A program made the translations under genes and the position numbers. The notes beneath the pieces were generated by a model. That model did not search any database and was not told where the DNA came from. It saw only the letters and a list, made by a program, of their open reading frames with translations. A stretch of 64,000 bases of DNA from the NCBI GenBank assembly GCA_016927755.1, contig JAFGLZ010000111.1, positions 1 through 64,000 on the forward strand, given 5' to 3'. Positions 1 to 9,183 of this stretch are shown here, piece by piece. The DNA comes from Phycisphaerae bacterium. Lineage in GTDB: Bacteria; Planctomycetota; Phycisphaerae; UBA1845; JAFGLZ01. Position 1 is the first letter of the stretch, and every line of letters begins with the position of its first letter.

Positions 1-1
1 C

Positions 2-1780
2 CGACGCGGGCGGGCGGGTGACGTTGCGTGGCGGGTGGAGGCGCTGACCGGCGAGAATGCCGGGTATGGGCTGGTATGGGGGTATACGTGTCTGTTCACG
101 ATTCCCAACTATTGGCCGTACGGGTGCTTTTCGTCTCAGACGCGTTGCGAGCTTCCGGGCAAGCTGTTTCGCGCCCGTGCCAGCGGTCGGGGTGGGGACG
201 GGCATCAGTTCATGACGCCGGCGTTCTGGGGCGACGTGAATCGGTATCGCATGATCGACGGTCGGCTCTACGTCGCATGGCGGGTTCTCCCGCCGAAAGG
301 GCGCGTCGCGGGTGGGCGGTTTTCTTGCGTGTGTCCTTCGCGGGGGCCGTGGGAGGCGTGGTGCAATCTGGATGAACACGACAAGACGGTCTGGACGGTC
401 AGCCTTCTGAGCGACGGTCAGCGCGTCGAGCGGCACGTCCGGGTTGACGCGGGTTCGGACGGGTGGTTCGACGTTCAGCTCGTTCTCGATCCGCGTTCGG
501 TTGAGCTGCAGGTCAACGCGGAATCGCGTGGGACGTTTTCGCATGATCCGTACGGCGAGCCGTTCTATCTCCAGGCAGGTAGCAAGCAGACCAGGCCGGG
601 GGGCGAGGAGGTTGTGAGCGAGTTTCGCGAGGTGTACGTCGGGGGGGTGACGTATCCGTATCGAGGGGTCAAGTTCGCGGAGGGTCCGGAGGACGTTCGG
701 AGCGAAGACAAGGCGATCGTCGGCTATCTGCACAAGGCGACGCCGCAGTGTCCTCGGGCGTCGGAGGGCGATCTGATCGCCACGAGGGATGGGCAGATTC
801 TGGCGGTGTATTCGCACTATTACGCGGGGCGGGGGCATGACAGTTCTCCGGCGCGTCTGGTCGGTCGATTGAGCAAGGACGGCGGTCGGAGTTGGGGGGA
901 GGCGTGGACGGTGGCGGATCGGGAGGAGGGATCGGAAGGCAACGTGATGTCGGTCAGTCTGCTACGGGGAGGGCAGGGTGACTTGATGATGGTCTATTTC
1001 GACAAGACGCCGGCGATGCGCGCCAAGGGCATGGTCCTTCGGCGGTCGAAGGACGAGGGTCGGACGTGGAGCGAGCGCGTGGCCGTTACGCCGGCGGGGA
1101 GCGGGAATCATCACGTCGCGAACAACGCGTGTCTGGCGCGGTTGTCGACGGGGCGGATCGTGCTTGCGGCGCGGGAGTATGTCAACGGGATCCGCTGGCC
1201 CTACGCGTGCTATTCGGATGACGACGGGGGGACGTGGAAGGCGGGGAGTCACGTTCCGGACGCGGGCCTCAGCGCGTATCAGAAGCAGCATCAGAACCTG
1301 AATGAGCCGAGCGTTTGCGAGTTGGCCGACGGTCGGTTGCTGATGACGATGCGGACGATCGCCGGCGGGCAGTATTTCGCGTGGTCGGGCGACCGGGGGG
1401 AGCGCTGGAGCAAGCCCGTGCTCTCGCCGTTACGCGGTACGTGCTCGCCGGCGATCTTGCGGCGGGTTCCGGGCACAGGCGACGTTCTGGCCGTGTGGAC
1501 GTATGGGTTCGCGGGTCGGACGCCGCTTGTCAGCGCGATCTCGAGCGACGGCGGCAAGACGTGGCGTCACCTCAAGCTGCTGGAGCAGAGCGAGTATCAC
1601 AGGTATTGCTACGTGGCGTGCATCTTCGTGGGGGACCGAGTTCTGCTGGCGTACATGCACTATCCGCTGTACAGCTCGCTGTTTCGGTTCGAGGTGGAGC
1701 CGGGGTACATCGACCTGCGGTTCGTGTCGTTGCCGATCGGGTGGTTCTATCGTGACGCGCCGCTTCGTGGGGCGGGGTGA
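2..1780 (+). CDS. sialidase-like (BNR/Asp-box) protein, 5'-truncated by the window edge
   Basis: The frame is open from base 2 with no convincing start, so the true start probably lies upstream; a GTG at 35 is the first in-window candidate. At least five Asp-box-type motifs of the S-x-D-x-G-x-T/S-W form lie at about nt 868 (KDGGRSW), 1045 (KDEGRTW), 1213 (DDDGGTW), 1390 (GDRGERW) and 1543 (SDGGKTW), the signature of a six-bladed sialidase propeller. The N-terminal ~200 residues are a separate, probably beta-sandwich region that I do not recognise. Proteins of this fold hydrolyse or bind glycans outside the cytoplasm; true sialidase activity is not shown by the sequence. A smaller relative lies at 44162-45253 beside a sulfatase. 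Confidence 0.8.
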   Translation, partial: RRGRAGDVAWRVEALTGENAGYGLVWGYTCLFTIPNYWPYGCFSSQTRCELPGKLFRARASGRGGDGHQFMTPAFWGDVNRYRMIDGRLYVAWRVLPPKGRVAGGRFSCVCPSRGPWEAWCNLDEHDKTVWTVSLLSDGQRVERHVRVDAGSDGWFDVQLVLDPRSVELQVNAESRGTFSHDPYGEPFYLQAGSKQTRPGGEEVVSEFREVYVGGVTYPYRGVKFAEGPEDVRSEDKAIVGYLHKATPQCPRASEGDLIATRDGQILAVYSHYYAGRGHDSSPARLVGRLSKDGGRSWGEAWTVADREEGSEGNVMSVSLLRGGQGDLMMVYFDKTPAMRAKGMVLRRSKDEGRTWSERVAVTPAGSGNHHVANNACLARLSTGRIVLAAREYVNGIRWPYACYSDDDGGTWKAGSHVPDAGLSAYQKQHQNLNEPSVCELADGRLLMTMRTIAGGQYFAWSGDRGERWSKPVLSPLRGTCSPAILRRVPGTGDVLAVWTYGFAGRTPLVSAISSDGGKTWRHLKLLEQSEYHRYCYVACIFVGDRVLLAYMHYPLYSSLFRFEVEPGYIDLRFVSLPIGWFYRDAPLRGAG

Positions 1781-2225
1781 GGGGGACGCGCGGCGACGGG
1801 GTCTCGGGCGTCTTGCCCCGCGTCGGTGGGCGGAATATGCGGCGCGGGGGCGGAATCGCCAAGTCACGTCCTTTTGACATTAGTTGTTGGATCCAATTAG
1901 GTTGGGTCGCCGCGTGCGTGGGATCGAGGGTCGGTCTCTTCGAGATTCTCGGCACTTGGGTTGCCCCGCTGTCCGTCGTGGTTCACACTTGTCATGTCAA
2001 CTCGGGCGTCTGCCTGAGCTTGCCCGCCGGGGAGGCTGAGGTCGCGGGGCTGGCGCTGCGGCCACGTCTCGTGACGGTTTGCGCCGTTGGTCTCTTCCCG
2101 TCGACCTTCCAGGGACTTCGCGTCCAAGTGTCAGACTGCATCGCTTCTTCAAACAGGTACGGGTCGGTGGTCGCGCTGCCTGTCTTGGGCGGCGAAAACC
2201 GTGGTTTGGCGTAGGAGGACTGATT
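1781..2225. other. intergenic region without a recognised gene
   Basis: Reading frames here are short or lack a ribosome-binding site and coding character. A TTGACA hexamer at 1874-1879 is followed 17 nt later by only a weak -10 (TTAGGT), so it is at best a weak promoter for the FAS1 gene with a ~300-nt leader. Nothing else was recognised. Confidence 0.5.
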
Positions 2226-2747
2226 ATGAGCAGGCTTTCGGGTGGAGCAGGCGGGGCGGTGGTGGTCGCGCTGTTGGCGTGCGTCGTGGCGCAATGGGGT
2301 TGTCAGGAGTCTCTCACTGGGGCGCCGGCCGCGCTGACGGGCACGACGGACATCGTGCAGACGGCCGCGAGCGCGGGGAACTTCAATACGCTGTCCAGCG
2401 CGCTGGCGACGGCCAACATGGTGAACACGCTGAAGGGCAAGGGCCCGTTCACGGTGTTCGCGCCGACGGACGCGGCGTTCGCGAAGCTGCCGGAGGGGAA
2501 GCTGGACGGCCTGATGAAGGATCCGGCGCAGTTGCGCAACGTGCTGAACAACCACATCGTGCCCGGCAAGATCACGGCGGATCAGGTGACGAAGATGACC
2601 TCCGCCAAGACGGAGTTGGGGCAGACGCTTCCGATTTCGACCGAGGGGGGCGGGGTGATGATCGGCGGGGCGAACGTGATCAAGCCGGACATCATGGCGA
2701 GCAACGGGGTGATCCACGGGATCGATCAGGTGTTGCTGCCGCGGTAG
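2226..2747 (+). CDS. fasciclin (FAS1) domain secreted protein, probable lipoprotein
   Basis: The 173-aa product has an N-terminal hydrophobic segment ending at a cysteine near residue 26 (VVAQWGC), then a single FAS1 domain. Hallmarks are FNTLSSALATANM, the conserved FTVFAPTDAAFAKLP motif (about residues 75-89), a VLNNHIVPGKI segment and the terminal NGVIHGIDQVLLP. FAS1 domains mediate adhesion at cell surfaces, so an envelope location is likely. The ATG at 2226 was chosen because AGGAGG (2213-2218) sits 7 nt upstream; the open frame extends further back without signals. It is apparently monocistronic, with a 10-bp hairpin shortly after the stop. The lipobox is not classical (QWG before Cys), so lipidation is uncertain. 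Confidence 0.9.
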   Translation: MSRLSGGAGGAVVVALLACVVAQWGCQESLTGAPAALTGTTDIVQTAASAGNFNTLSSALATANMVNTLKGKGPFTVFAPTDAAFAKLPEGKLDGLMKDPAQLRNVLNNHIVPGKITADQVTKMTSAKTELGQTLPISTEGGGVMIGGANVIKPDIMASNGVIHGIDQVLLPR

Positions 2748-2780
2748 GCGCGGGCTCGACGAGACGGGCTCGAGGCGGAT

Positions 2781-2810
2781 CCCTCGGGCGGGCGGCTTGA
2801 CGCCCGAGGG
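2781..2810 (+). terminator. stem-loop after the FAS1 gene
   Basis: A perfect 10-bp inverted repeat, CCCTCGGGCG / CGCCCGAGGG, encloses a 10-nt loop 33 nt after the FAS1 stop codon. No T-tract follows, so it may be a weak terminator or a 3'-end stabiliser. Downstream, 2886-2930 is strikingly AT-rich with TATTCT and TATTAT hexamers and may hold the promoter of the next gene. Confidence 0.4.
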
Positions 2811-3022
2811 AGGCGGGGGGTGTCCGTGCGCCGTCGGTGTGACCCGGGTCGGTTGGCGATGGTGGCCGGCCACGTTGGCGATCCTGTTTGGGTTATTCTA
2901 AGGCATTTATTATCAAGGGTTTATTGTGGAATCCGCCGCGGGTTCTTTGGGGGCGTGGCAGGGGGCGTTAAGGTTCAGAGCTGCCTCAAGCGTCACGGGT
3001 TTATGGTCCGATAATTAGTCAC

Positions 3023-6000
3023 ATGGGACCTACATCTGACTATCGTTTGGCGAAGGTACTGAGTTTGGCTTGCTGTCTCGGGGCGTTTGCGGCGCTGAGC
3101 GCCGGATGCTGCGCGTTCTTCATCTTTCCCGAGAACGGCCAGACGCAGACGGCGTTCGTGATCGCGACGGATCGGTATCAGCTCTATCGCGGTCAAGGCG
3201 CTGCATCGCAGGCGTCGATGCGCGTCGTTCACTTGGGCGGGACGGCGCCGTACACGTATCAGTGGTCGGTGACGGACCCCGCCGGGAACGCGGCCGGCGG
3301 CTTGCTCGATTCTCAGGACACGTCTTCCGTGCGGTTCACGGCGGGTGAGGTGGACGGTCCGTACCATGTTCGCTGCACCGTGGCGGACGCGACGGGGCTG
3401 TTGGATACGGCCAGCATCGTGTTGCAGGTCGGGGGCACGGTGGGGTTGGACATCACGACGGAGCGGCTGGGCGTGATCGCGGGCGGGGGGGCGCTCGGGC
3501 GGACGACGATCCGGCTGCAGCCGCAATCGGGACGGCCTCCGTTCGACGTGACGTGGATCTGCACCGGGCCCGACGGCAAGATCGACAACGACCGCCTGGA
3601 TCTTACGGATCCGCTGGCGCCCGTGTTCACGAGCGGCAATCAGGTGGGCAACTTCATCTGCACGGCGACGGTGGTGGACGCTAACGGGACGACGTCGGTG
3701 GAGTCCGTGATCGTCATCGTCGGGCAGATCCTGGGGCTCGACGTGATCGCGGGACGGGCGTCGGTCTTGCCCGGCGGCGGGCCTGAAGGGCTGGTCACGC
3801 TTCTGGCCACGCCGATCGGCGGCACCGCGCCGTACGAGTATGACTGGGAAGTGATCGGCCCCAGCGGGCAGAACGCCACGGGTTTGCTTTGGGCCACGGA
3901 CGCGCGGTCTCCGATCTTCGAGAGCAGCGAGCTGACGGGCACGTTCCTGGCGAGGTGTTCGGTGACGGATGCCGAGGGGACGGTGCTGATCGGATCGACG
4001 ACGATCAGCGTCGGCCAGCAGATCAGCGTCGACGTAACGACGGACCGACTGGCGCTGGCCCTAAGCGGCGGCATTGGCGGTCGGGCGGCGCTGACGGCGG
4101 ACGTCCGCGGCGGGCGAGATCCCGTCGCCGTCGAGTGGCAGGCGATCGGCCCCGGCGGCGTTGACGCGAGTTCGCTGCTCGCGGCGACGAACGCGCTGAG
4201 CACGACGTTCATCTCATCGGACCAGCCGGGCTCGTACGTCGTTCGCTGCACGGTGACGGACGCGGACAACGTTTCGTCGGCCGACTCGCTGGTGCTGACG
4301 GTGGGTGGGACGCTGGGGGCCTCGGTCGCCGCGGAGCGGACGTCGCTGGCCACCGGTGGCATCGCGCCATCGGGAACGACGTTGCTGAGCGCTCAGGTCT
4401 ACGGCGGCGAGCCACCGTATACCTATCAATGGTCGGTGATCGACCCGACGGGGGCGTCGGACCTCGGCAGGCTGAACAGCACGGCGATCGCGAGTCCGAC
4501 GTTCAGCAGCGCCGCCCAGGTCGGCTCATACTCGGTGTCGTGCGCGGTGACGGACGCGACGGGGGCCACGGCGGTCGACACGTTGCGGATCAGCGTGGGG
4601 CAGCCCTTGAACGTCGACGTCACGGTCGACAAGCAGTCGTTGTTGTCGGGCGGGGGGGTGAGCGGGCAGGCCCAATTGATCACGACGATCAACGGCGGCT
4701 CGTCGCCGTACACGTATCAGTGGGCGGTGATCGCTCCGAACAATGCGCCGGATCCGTCTCGGCTGACGGCGACGAACGTGGCGAATCCGGTGTTTACGTC
4801 GACGGCGTTGACGGGAACCTATCGCTTGACGCTGACGACGACGGACGCGTTGGGGGCGGTGTTCGTCGAGTCGGTCGAGGTGGTGGTGAGCGATCCGCCG
4901 GTGCAGGCTCTCTCGGCGGACGTGGTGACGGATCGGTTCCCGGTTCCGTCGGGAGGCGGGACGACGCAGCTCGTCGTGACGGCGACGGGCGGGGCGCCGC
5001 CGCTGTCGTATGCCTGGGCCGTTACCGATCCGAGCGGCGCGACGGACAATGCACGGCTCGATTCGACGACCAACACGATCGTGACGTTCACCAGCGCGGC
5101 GACGCTGGGCACGTATCGGATCCGGTGTACGGTGACGGACTCGGCGAGCAACACGTTCACGGACAGCGTTCAGCTCACGGTGAGCGACAGCTTCAGCCTG
5201 AACGTGACGGCGGCGGTCAGCAACATCGCTCCGGGCGGGACGGTAAACCTCTTTGCGGATCGGACCGGTGGGGCGGCTAACTTCAGCTACGTATGGAGCT
5301 GCGTGGACGAGGTCGGCGCCGCGGCGGGGGCGTTCACGACGGGCAGCACGGGCGCCGGCGGGGCGTCCCAGGTGGCGGCGGATGACGCGACGAATGGGTG
5401 GACGGCGCCGTCGGCGGGTCCGGGGAGTCTGGGTACGTATCGGATTCAGGTCACGATGACGGATGCGCTGGGCAACACGGCGACGGACTCCGTTCAGGTC
5501 GTGGTTCAACTGCCGCTGACGCTGAGCGTGAGCGCGAACAGCATCCTGGTCGAGCCGTACGCGGCGATCACGTTCAACGCCGATCAGACGGGCGGCGAGA
5601 CGCCGTTTACGTATACTTGGGAGGCGGTGGACAGCACGGGCAATCCGGCGGGCACGTTCACGACGGGGGCGGGGTCGACGGGGACGGCCACGCAGGCGGG
5701 CCAGGCGGGCGACGTGACCAACGAGTGGTCGACTTCGGAAGAAGACACCTACACGATTGCGTGCACCGTTTCGGACAACGTGGGGCAGGTGTTCACGGAC
5801 TCGGTTTCGGTGGTCGTCCGGGCGAAGACGATCATGCAGAGCACGTTCCTTGCGCCGGCGGCGCCGGATCTGGTGGGCGTTCTCGGGATCACGACGCTGA
5901 CGGGCGCGTCGCTGGGCGCGGATCCGGGCCAGCAGATCCTGAGTGCGAGCCTGAACGATCCGGACTATCCGCGGAACATCGTGATCACGATCACGGACGC

Positions 6001-6406
6001 CGACAACAGCATCACCGGGGGCACGGCGCGCGTGACGGGCATCGACGTTTGGGGCAACGTGCGGACGGAAGTGTTCAACATTCCCGCCTCGGCCGCGTTG
6101 CCGCCGCCTGGATCGAGCACGAACGTGGGGGCGATTCCGTTCGCCTCGGTGAGGCAGGTCGATCTGTACGACTTCAACGGCGTGGACACGTTTTTCGGTC
6201 TGGACAAGATCACGATCGGGCTGGGGAGCAAGTTCGGCCTGACGGGCACGTTTGACGTGCCAGGCGACGTGCTCTATATCAACGAGGGGGGCACGGTCGT
6301 TACGGCCGGTTACACGGTGGACGTTACTCCAGGGGAGCAGGGGGTGACGTTCGCAACGCCTCCCGACGGGGCCACGGACTACGTGGTGGTTTACCGAGCT
6401 CGGTGA
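3023..6406 (+). CDS. large lipoprotein with nine Ig/PKD-like repeats
   Basis: The 1127-aa product begins with a signal peptide and a lipobox-like LSAGC near residue 30. The body contains nine repeats of about 97 residues. Each has a core like G-x-x-P-Y-T-Y-x-W-x-V-x-x-P (nt ~3240, 3531, 3822, 4110, 4404, 4695, 4986, 5268, 5592) and ends with G-x-Y-x-x-x-C-T-V-T-D-A and a DS-V-x-V strand. This resembles PKD/cadherin-like beta-sandwich folds. The last ~195 residues (from about nt 5820) are non-repetitive and unassigned. A long, stalk-like surface or periplasmic lipoprotein is inferred; no catalytic motif was seen. The ATG at 3023 precedes the signal peptide directly, but no strong Shine-Dalgarno is visible. 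A strong terminator follows 22 nt after the stop. Confidence 0.85.
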   Translation: MGPTSDYRLAKVLSLACCLGAFAALSAGCCAFFIFPENGQTQTAFVIATDRYQLYRGQGAASQASMRVVHLGGTAPYTYQWSVTDPAGNAAGGLLDSQDTSSVRFTAGEVDGPYHVRCTVADATGLLDTASIVLQVGGTVGLDITTERLGVIAGGGALGRTTIRLQPQSGRPPFDVTWICTGPDGKIDNDRLDLTDPLAPVFTSGNQVGNFICTATVVDANGTTSVESVIVIVGQILGLDVIAGRASVLPGGGPEGLVTLLATPIGGTAPYEYDWEVIGPSGQNATGLLWATDARSPIFESSELTGTFLARCSVTDAEGTVLIGSTTISVGQQISVDVTTDRLALALSGGIGGRAALTADVRGGRDPVAVEWQAIGPGGVDASSLLAATNALSTTFISSDQPGSYVVRCTVTDADNVSSADSLVLTVGGTLGASVAAERTSLATGGIAPSGTTLLSAQVYGGEPPYTYQWSVIDPTGASDLGRLNSTAIASPTFSSAAQVGSYSVSCAVTDATGATAVDTLRISVGQPLNVDVTVDKQSLLSGGGVSGQAQLITTINGGSSPYTYQWAVIAPNNAPDPSRLTATNVANPVFTSTALTGTYRLTLTTTDALGAVFVESVEVVVSDPPVQALSADVVTDRFPVPSGGGTTQLVVTATGGAPPLSYAWAVTDPSGATDNARLDSTTNTIVTFTSAATLGTYRIRCTVTDSASNTFTDSVQLTVSDSFSLNVTAAVSNIAPGGTVNLFADRTGGAANFSYVWSCVDEVGAAAGAFTTGSTGAGGASQVAADDATNGWTAPSAGPGSLGTYRIQVTMTDALGNTATDSVQVVVQLPLTLSVSANSILVEPYAAITFNADQTGGETPFTYTWEAVDSTGNPAGTFTTGAGSTGTATQAGQAGDVTNEWSTSEEDTYTIACTVSDNVGQVFTDSVSVVVRAKTIMQSTFLAPAAPDLVGVLGITTLTGASLGADPGQQILSASLNDPDYPRNIVITITDADNSITGGTARVTGIDVWGNVRTEVFNIPASAALPPPGSSTNVGAIPFASVRQVDLYDFNGVDTFFGLDKITIGLGSKFGLTGTFDVPGDVLYINEGGTVVTAGYTVDVTPGEQGVTFATPPDGATDYVVVYRAR

Positions 6407-6427
6407 TGACGAGATAGGTCGAGATGC

Positions 6428-6471
6428 AAACGGGCAGGTCGCGCGCCAAGGCGCACGACCCGCCCGTTTTT
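6428..6471 (+). terminator. intrinsic terminator
   Basis: AAACGGGC-A-GGTCG-C-GCGCC pairs with GGCGC-A-CGACC-C-GCCCGTTT, a long stem with two internal mismatches, followed by TTTTT. It lies between convergent genes and primarily ends the 3023-6406 transcript. Confidence 0.85.
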
Positions 6472-6503
6472 CGTACTCGTTGGCGCCGCGACATGCGGCG
6501 CGA

Positions 6504-8615
6504 TCACTTCATGGGCGTGAGAAGGAACGCCCGGTTTTCTCCTCCGATTTGGCCGTAACCGGCGATCTGCCCGTTGCTGTTGATGGCATACGCTGTGGTC
6601 AGATAGTCCCACGCGTGGCCGGGTTCGAGCATATCGTTGAGGTCGTTCATCTCGCCTCCGGCGAACAGGAAGGCGTGCGAGAGGCTTCCGTCGGCGGTGG
6701 TTGAGGCGCCGACGACCTGTCCGGTCTCGCCGAGGGCGTAGACGTAGGTTTTCGGCAGTCCGTCGAGCGCGCCGAGGTCGATGACGGTTCCATTGGCGTA
6801 GAGGAACGATCGATACTCGGAGCCGCCCCATGAGTAGCCGGCGATGAGGCCGTCGTTGTTGACGCACCAGGCGGTGCTTTCGCCGAGCAGGGGCGAGCCG
6901 AGGTCCACGAGTGCGCCGTCATGGACGAAGGCCTTTCGGGCTCCGCCGCTGAGGGCGTAGACGCCGACGATGGTGCCGGTGTCGTTGATGTCGAACGCTC
7001 CGCTGAGGGCGTAGCTGAGGGTTCCGAGGCTGGTCATGGTACCGCCGGTGTAGAGGAAGGCGTGGTAGGCGGCGCCGGTATCGGCATAGCCGACGACGTC
7101 ACCGGATTCATTGACGGCATACGCGACGCTGGACGTTCCACCGAGGGCTCCGAGGTCGCGCATGGCCGTCGTCTTTCCGCGAATGAACGCGCGCCACTGT
7201 CCGGCGGCGTTCTTGGATTCACCGACGATCTTTCCGGCGTTGCTGATGTCCCTGGCGAAGGCCTCGGTTCCGCCGAGGGTTCCGAGGTCGGTCATGACGC
7301 CGTTGCTGTGGAGGAACGCCCGTTTCTGCCAGGTGCTGGTGTAGTAGTAGCCGACGACGTCGCCGAGATCGTTGATGCCGAAGGCGAAGCTGCTATTGCC
7401 GCCATTGGCTCCAAGGTTGGTGACGGTGAAGCGAAGTCCATCGGCCTTCTTGACGGTGACGGTGACGGTGTCGGTGGCGGTCTGTGGCGGGAAGGACCAG
7501 TCCGTGACGGTGAGGGTATAGGTCGCAGTCTCGGCGGGCATGACGACGGGGTCCTGCTGGTTGGAGCCTTCCCATCCCGGCGCGGACCAGGAATAGGTGT
7601 AGGGCTCGGTCCCCCATTGGGCGGCTCCGTGGAGGGTCACCATGCCGATTTCGGTGACGGTGACGTCCGGGCCGGCGTCGGCGGCCATGATGGGGCATCC
7701 GGCGGCGTCGACATCGGTGCCTTCAGGGGTGTCGGGACAGAGGTCATCGCAGTCCGAGACGCCGTCGCCGTCTTGATCGCGCTGGCTGCAACTGCAGCCG
7801 TTGTCGTCGGCGGCTTCATCCGCCGGCGTATTGGGGCACTGATCGACGGAGTCGGGCACGCCGTCGCCGTCGGCGTCCGTGGGGTCGACGTCGTTCGGGT
7901 CTTGGTCACCGGCGGGATCGTCGCCGTTGCAGGGCCCGAGGTAGTCGCCGTGTGCCAGATGAGCGTCCACGGCGGAGGCGGCGACGGTGATGGTGAAGGC
8001 CTTGTCGGGATTGCCCGGCGGGATGTGGCAGAGGACGACTTTCTCCGGTTCCGGCGGGGGATTGCCGAACTCGATGCAGATCCTACCGATGCCGATCTTT
8101 CCGTTGAAGTTGGCCCAGGCTTCGGTGCAGAGCTCGACGAGGCCGTTGGCGAGCGCCTGGCGGACCTCGGTCGTGAGCGGCAGTGAGATGAAGGGGAGGT
8201 TGAGCTTTCCGTTTGCGATCGAGATCTCGAAGGGGCCGATCTTGGTGTTGGAGTTACAGGGATCGCCGCTGAACGCGAATCGGAAGGTGATCAGCGCCAG
8301 GAACTCGTAGTCCGTGGACTTTCCGCGGCTCGACGATTCGTCCACGGCGACGTTGAGGTCGGCGACGCTCAGGATCAGGACGGCGTCGTCGGGCGCGGAC
8401 TGGATGAGGTCGCTCGGCAGCGAGATGACGGTCGACTGGGTCCGGGTGGCGTCTTGCGAAACGCGGATGACCTTGACGGGCCCCAGATCGCTCAGGTTGA
8501 CGCCGAGGTAGGAGTCGTCCGCCTCGGGGCCGAGGGGGAACATCCATCCGCATCCGGAAACGCTACCGACGAGGCAGAGGACGCAGACAACGCCCGCCGT
8601 TTTCTGCCTATACAT
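6504..8615 (-). CDS. HAF-repeat lipoprotein with thrombospondin type-3 and PKD-like regions
   Basis: The 703-aa product starts at the ATG at 8615, which has GGGAG just upstream; an in-frame ATG further 5' lacks these signals. The signal peptide ends at the lipobox-like SVSGC (about residue 22). A CHIPPGNP...AHLAHGD segment seen in many secreted proteins lies near residues 194-230. Asp-rich thrombospondin type-3-like calcium repeats (DADGDGVPDSVDQC, DQDGDGVSDCDDLC) follow at ~233-305 and a PKD-like domain at ~308-392. The rest is a series of HAF repeats (LGTLGG-x-x-x-A-x-x-I-N-x-x-G-x-V-V-G with AFL/AFI). An extracellular, calcium-stabilised role is inferred; the function is unknown. Confidence 0.85.
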   Translation of the reverse strand: MYRQKTAGVVCVLCLVGSVSGCGWMFPLGPEADDSYLGVNLSDLGPVKVIRVSQDATRTQSTVISLPSDLIQSAPDDAVLILSVADLNVAVDESSSRGKSTDYEFLALITFRFAFSGDPCNSNTKIGPFEISIANGKLNLPFISLPLTTEVRQALANGLVELCTEAWANFNGKIGIGRICIEFGNPPPEPEKVVLCHIPPGNPDKAFTITVAASAVDAHLAHGDYLGPCNGDDPAGDQDPNDVDPTDADGDGVPDSVDQCPNTPADEAADDNGCSCSQRDQDGDGVSDCDDLCPDTPEGTDVDAAGCPIMAADAGPDVTVTEIGMVTLHGAAQWGTEPYTYSWSAPGWEGSNQQDPVVMPAETATYTLTVTDWSFPPQTATDTVTVTVKKADGLRFTVTNLGANGGNSSFAFGINDLGDVVGYYYTSTWQKRAFLHSNGVMTDLGTLGGTEAFARDISNAGKIVGESKNAAGQWRAFIRGKTTAMRDLGALGGTSSVAYAVNESGDVVGYADTGAAYHAFLYTGGTMTSLGTLSYALSGAFDINDTGTIVGVYALSGGARKAFVHDGALVDLGSPLLGESTAWCVNNDGLIAGYSWGGSEYRSFLYANGTVIDLGALDGLPKTYVYALGETGQVVGASTTADGSLSHAFLFAGGEMNDLNDMLEPGHAWDYLTTAYAINSNGQIAGYGQIGGENRAFLLTPMK

Positions 8616-9038
8616 GACGTACTCCCAATAGATGTCCGCCCGTTGGCGCGACCTCCGACGTCGGAGGCACGCGTGATGCCAGACAGGCGGCGCGTTAGGC
8701 GAAGCGCTCACGGCGAGACGTTGAGCGAGCGCTCATCTTCAATATCGACGGCCAAGGACCGTGGGTCGCGCGCGGGGCCTTGACCCGGGTGGGGTCGCCG
8801 GCTAGCCGTACCAATCCAGATGGTTGTGACGCCATGACGAATCGCGCGCCCCGGCGACCGGAAACGAGGTCCCATATCCCTTGCCGCGATTAGCTCCGAT
8901 AACAGTTTGCCGTGACTCAGCTTCCCCCCGCCCGTTGGGTATGGATGCTGCCTTTGTTGTTTACAATACGAATCTCCCGTGATCCACTCTTAGGCGACAT
9001 TTTCTTTCGAGCATGCGTGCAAGAGGGGGGTTTTGGGA
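8616..9038. other. intergenic region between divergent signals
   Basis: No gene was recognised. A good -10 hexamer TACAAT (8962-8967) stands about 70 nt before the orphan Tat leader at 9039, but no well-spaced -35 accompanies it. Confidence 0.4.
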
Positions 9039-9104
9039 TGAGCGGGAACATCTCACGTCGAGGGTTCCTCGGCGGGGTCGCGGGGGTGGCGGCGGCCGAG
9101 TGAC
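9039..9104 (+). pseudogene. orphan twin-arginine leader, truncated gene remnant
   Basis: An ATG at 9039 encodes MSGNISRRGFLGGVAGVAAAE and then stops. This is a near-perfect Tat signal-peptide start (SRRGFLGG plus a hydrophobic Ala/Val run) cut off before the cleavage site. A G-rich stretch upstream (GAGGGGGG) could serve as a ribosome-binding site. In planctomycetes such leaders normally precede oxidoreductases or glycoside-related enzymes of several hundred residues. Only about 80 nt separate this stop from the end of the convergent GH130-type gene, so the body of the protein is gone. A 21-residue functional peptide cannot be excluded but is less likely. Confidence 0.5.
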
Positions 9105-9183
9105 ACGACGCCAGGGCATTCTCACGCTCGCGCTCAATGCCTGGCTTGGCGATCACGGACAGCAGACTTCCGGGGGGCAGGCG

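Noticed and set aside
1797-1826. GC-rich hairpin after the first sialidase-like gene as a terminator
   Set aside because: Stem is short and bulged with no T-tract.
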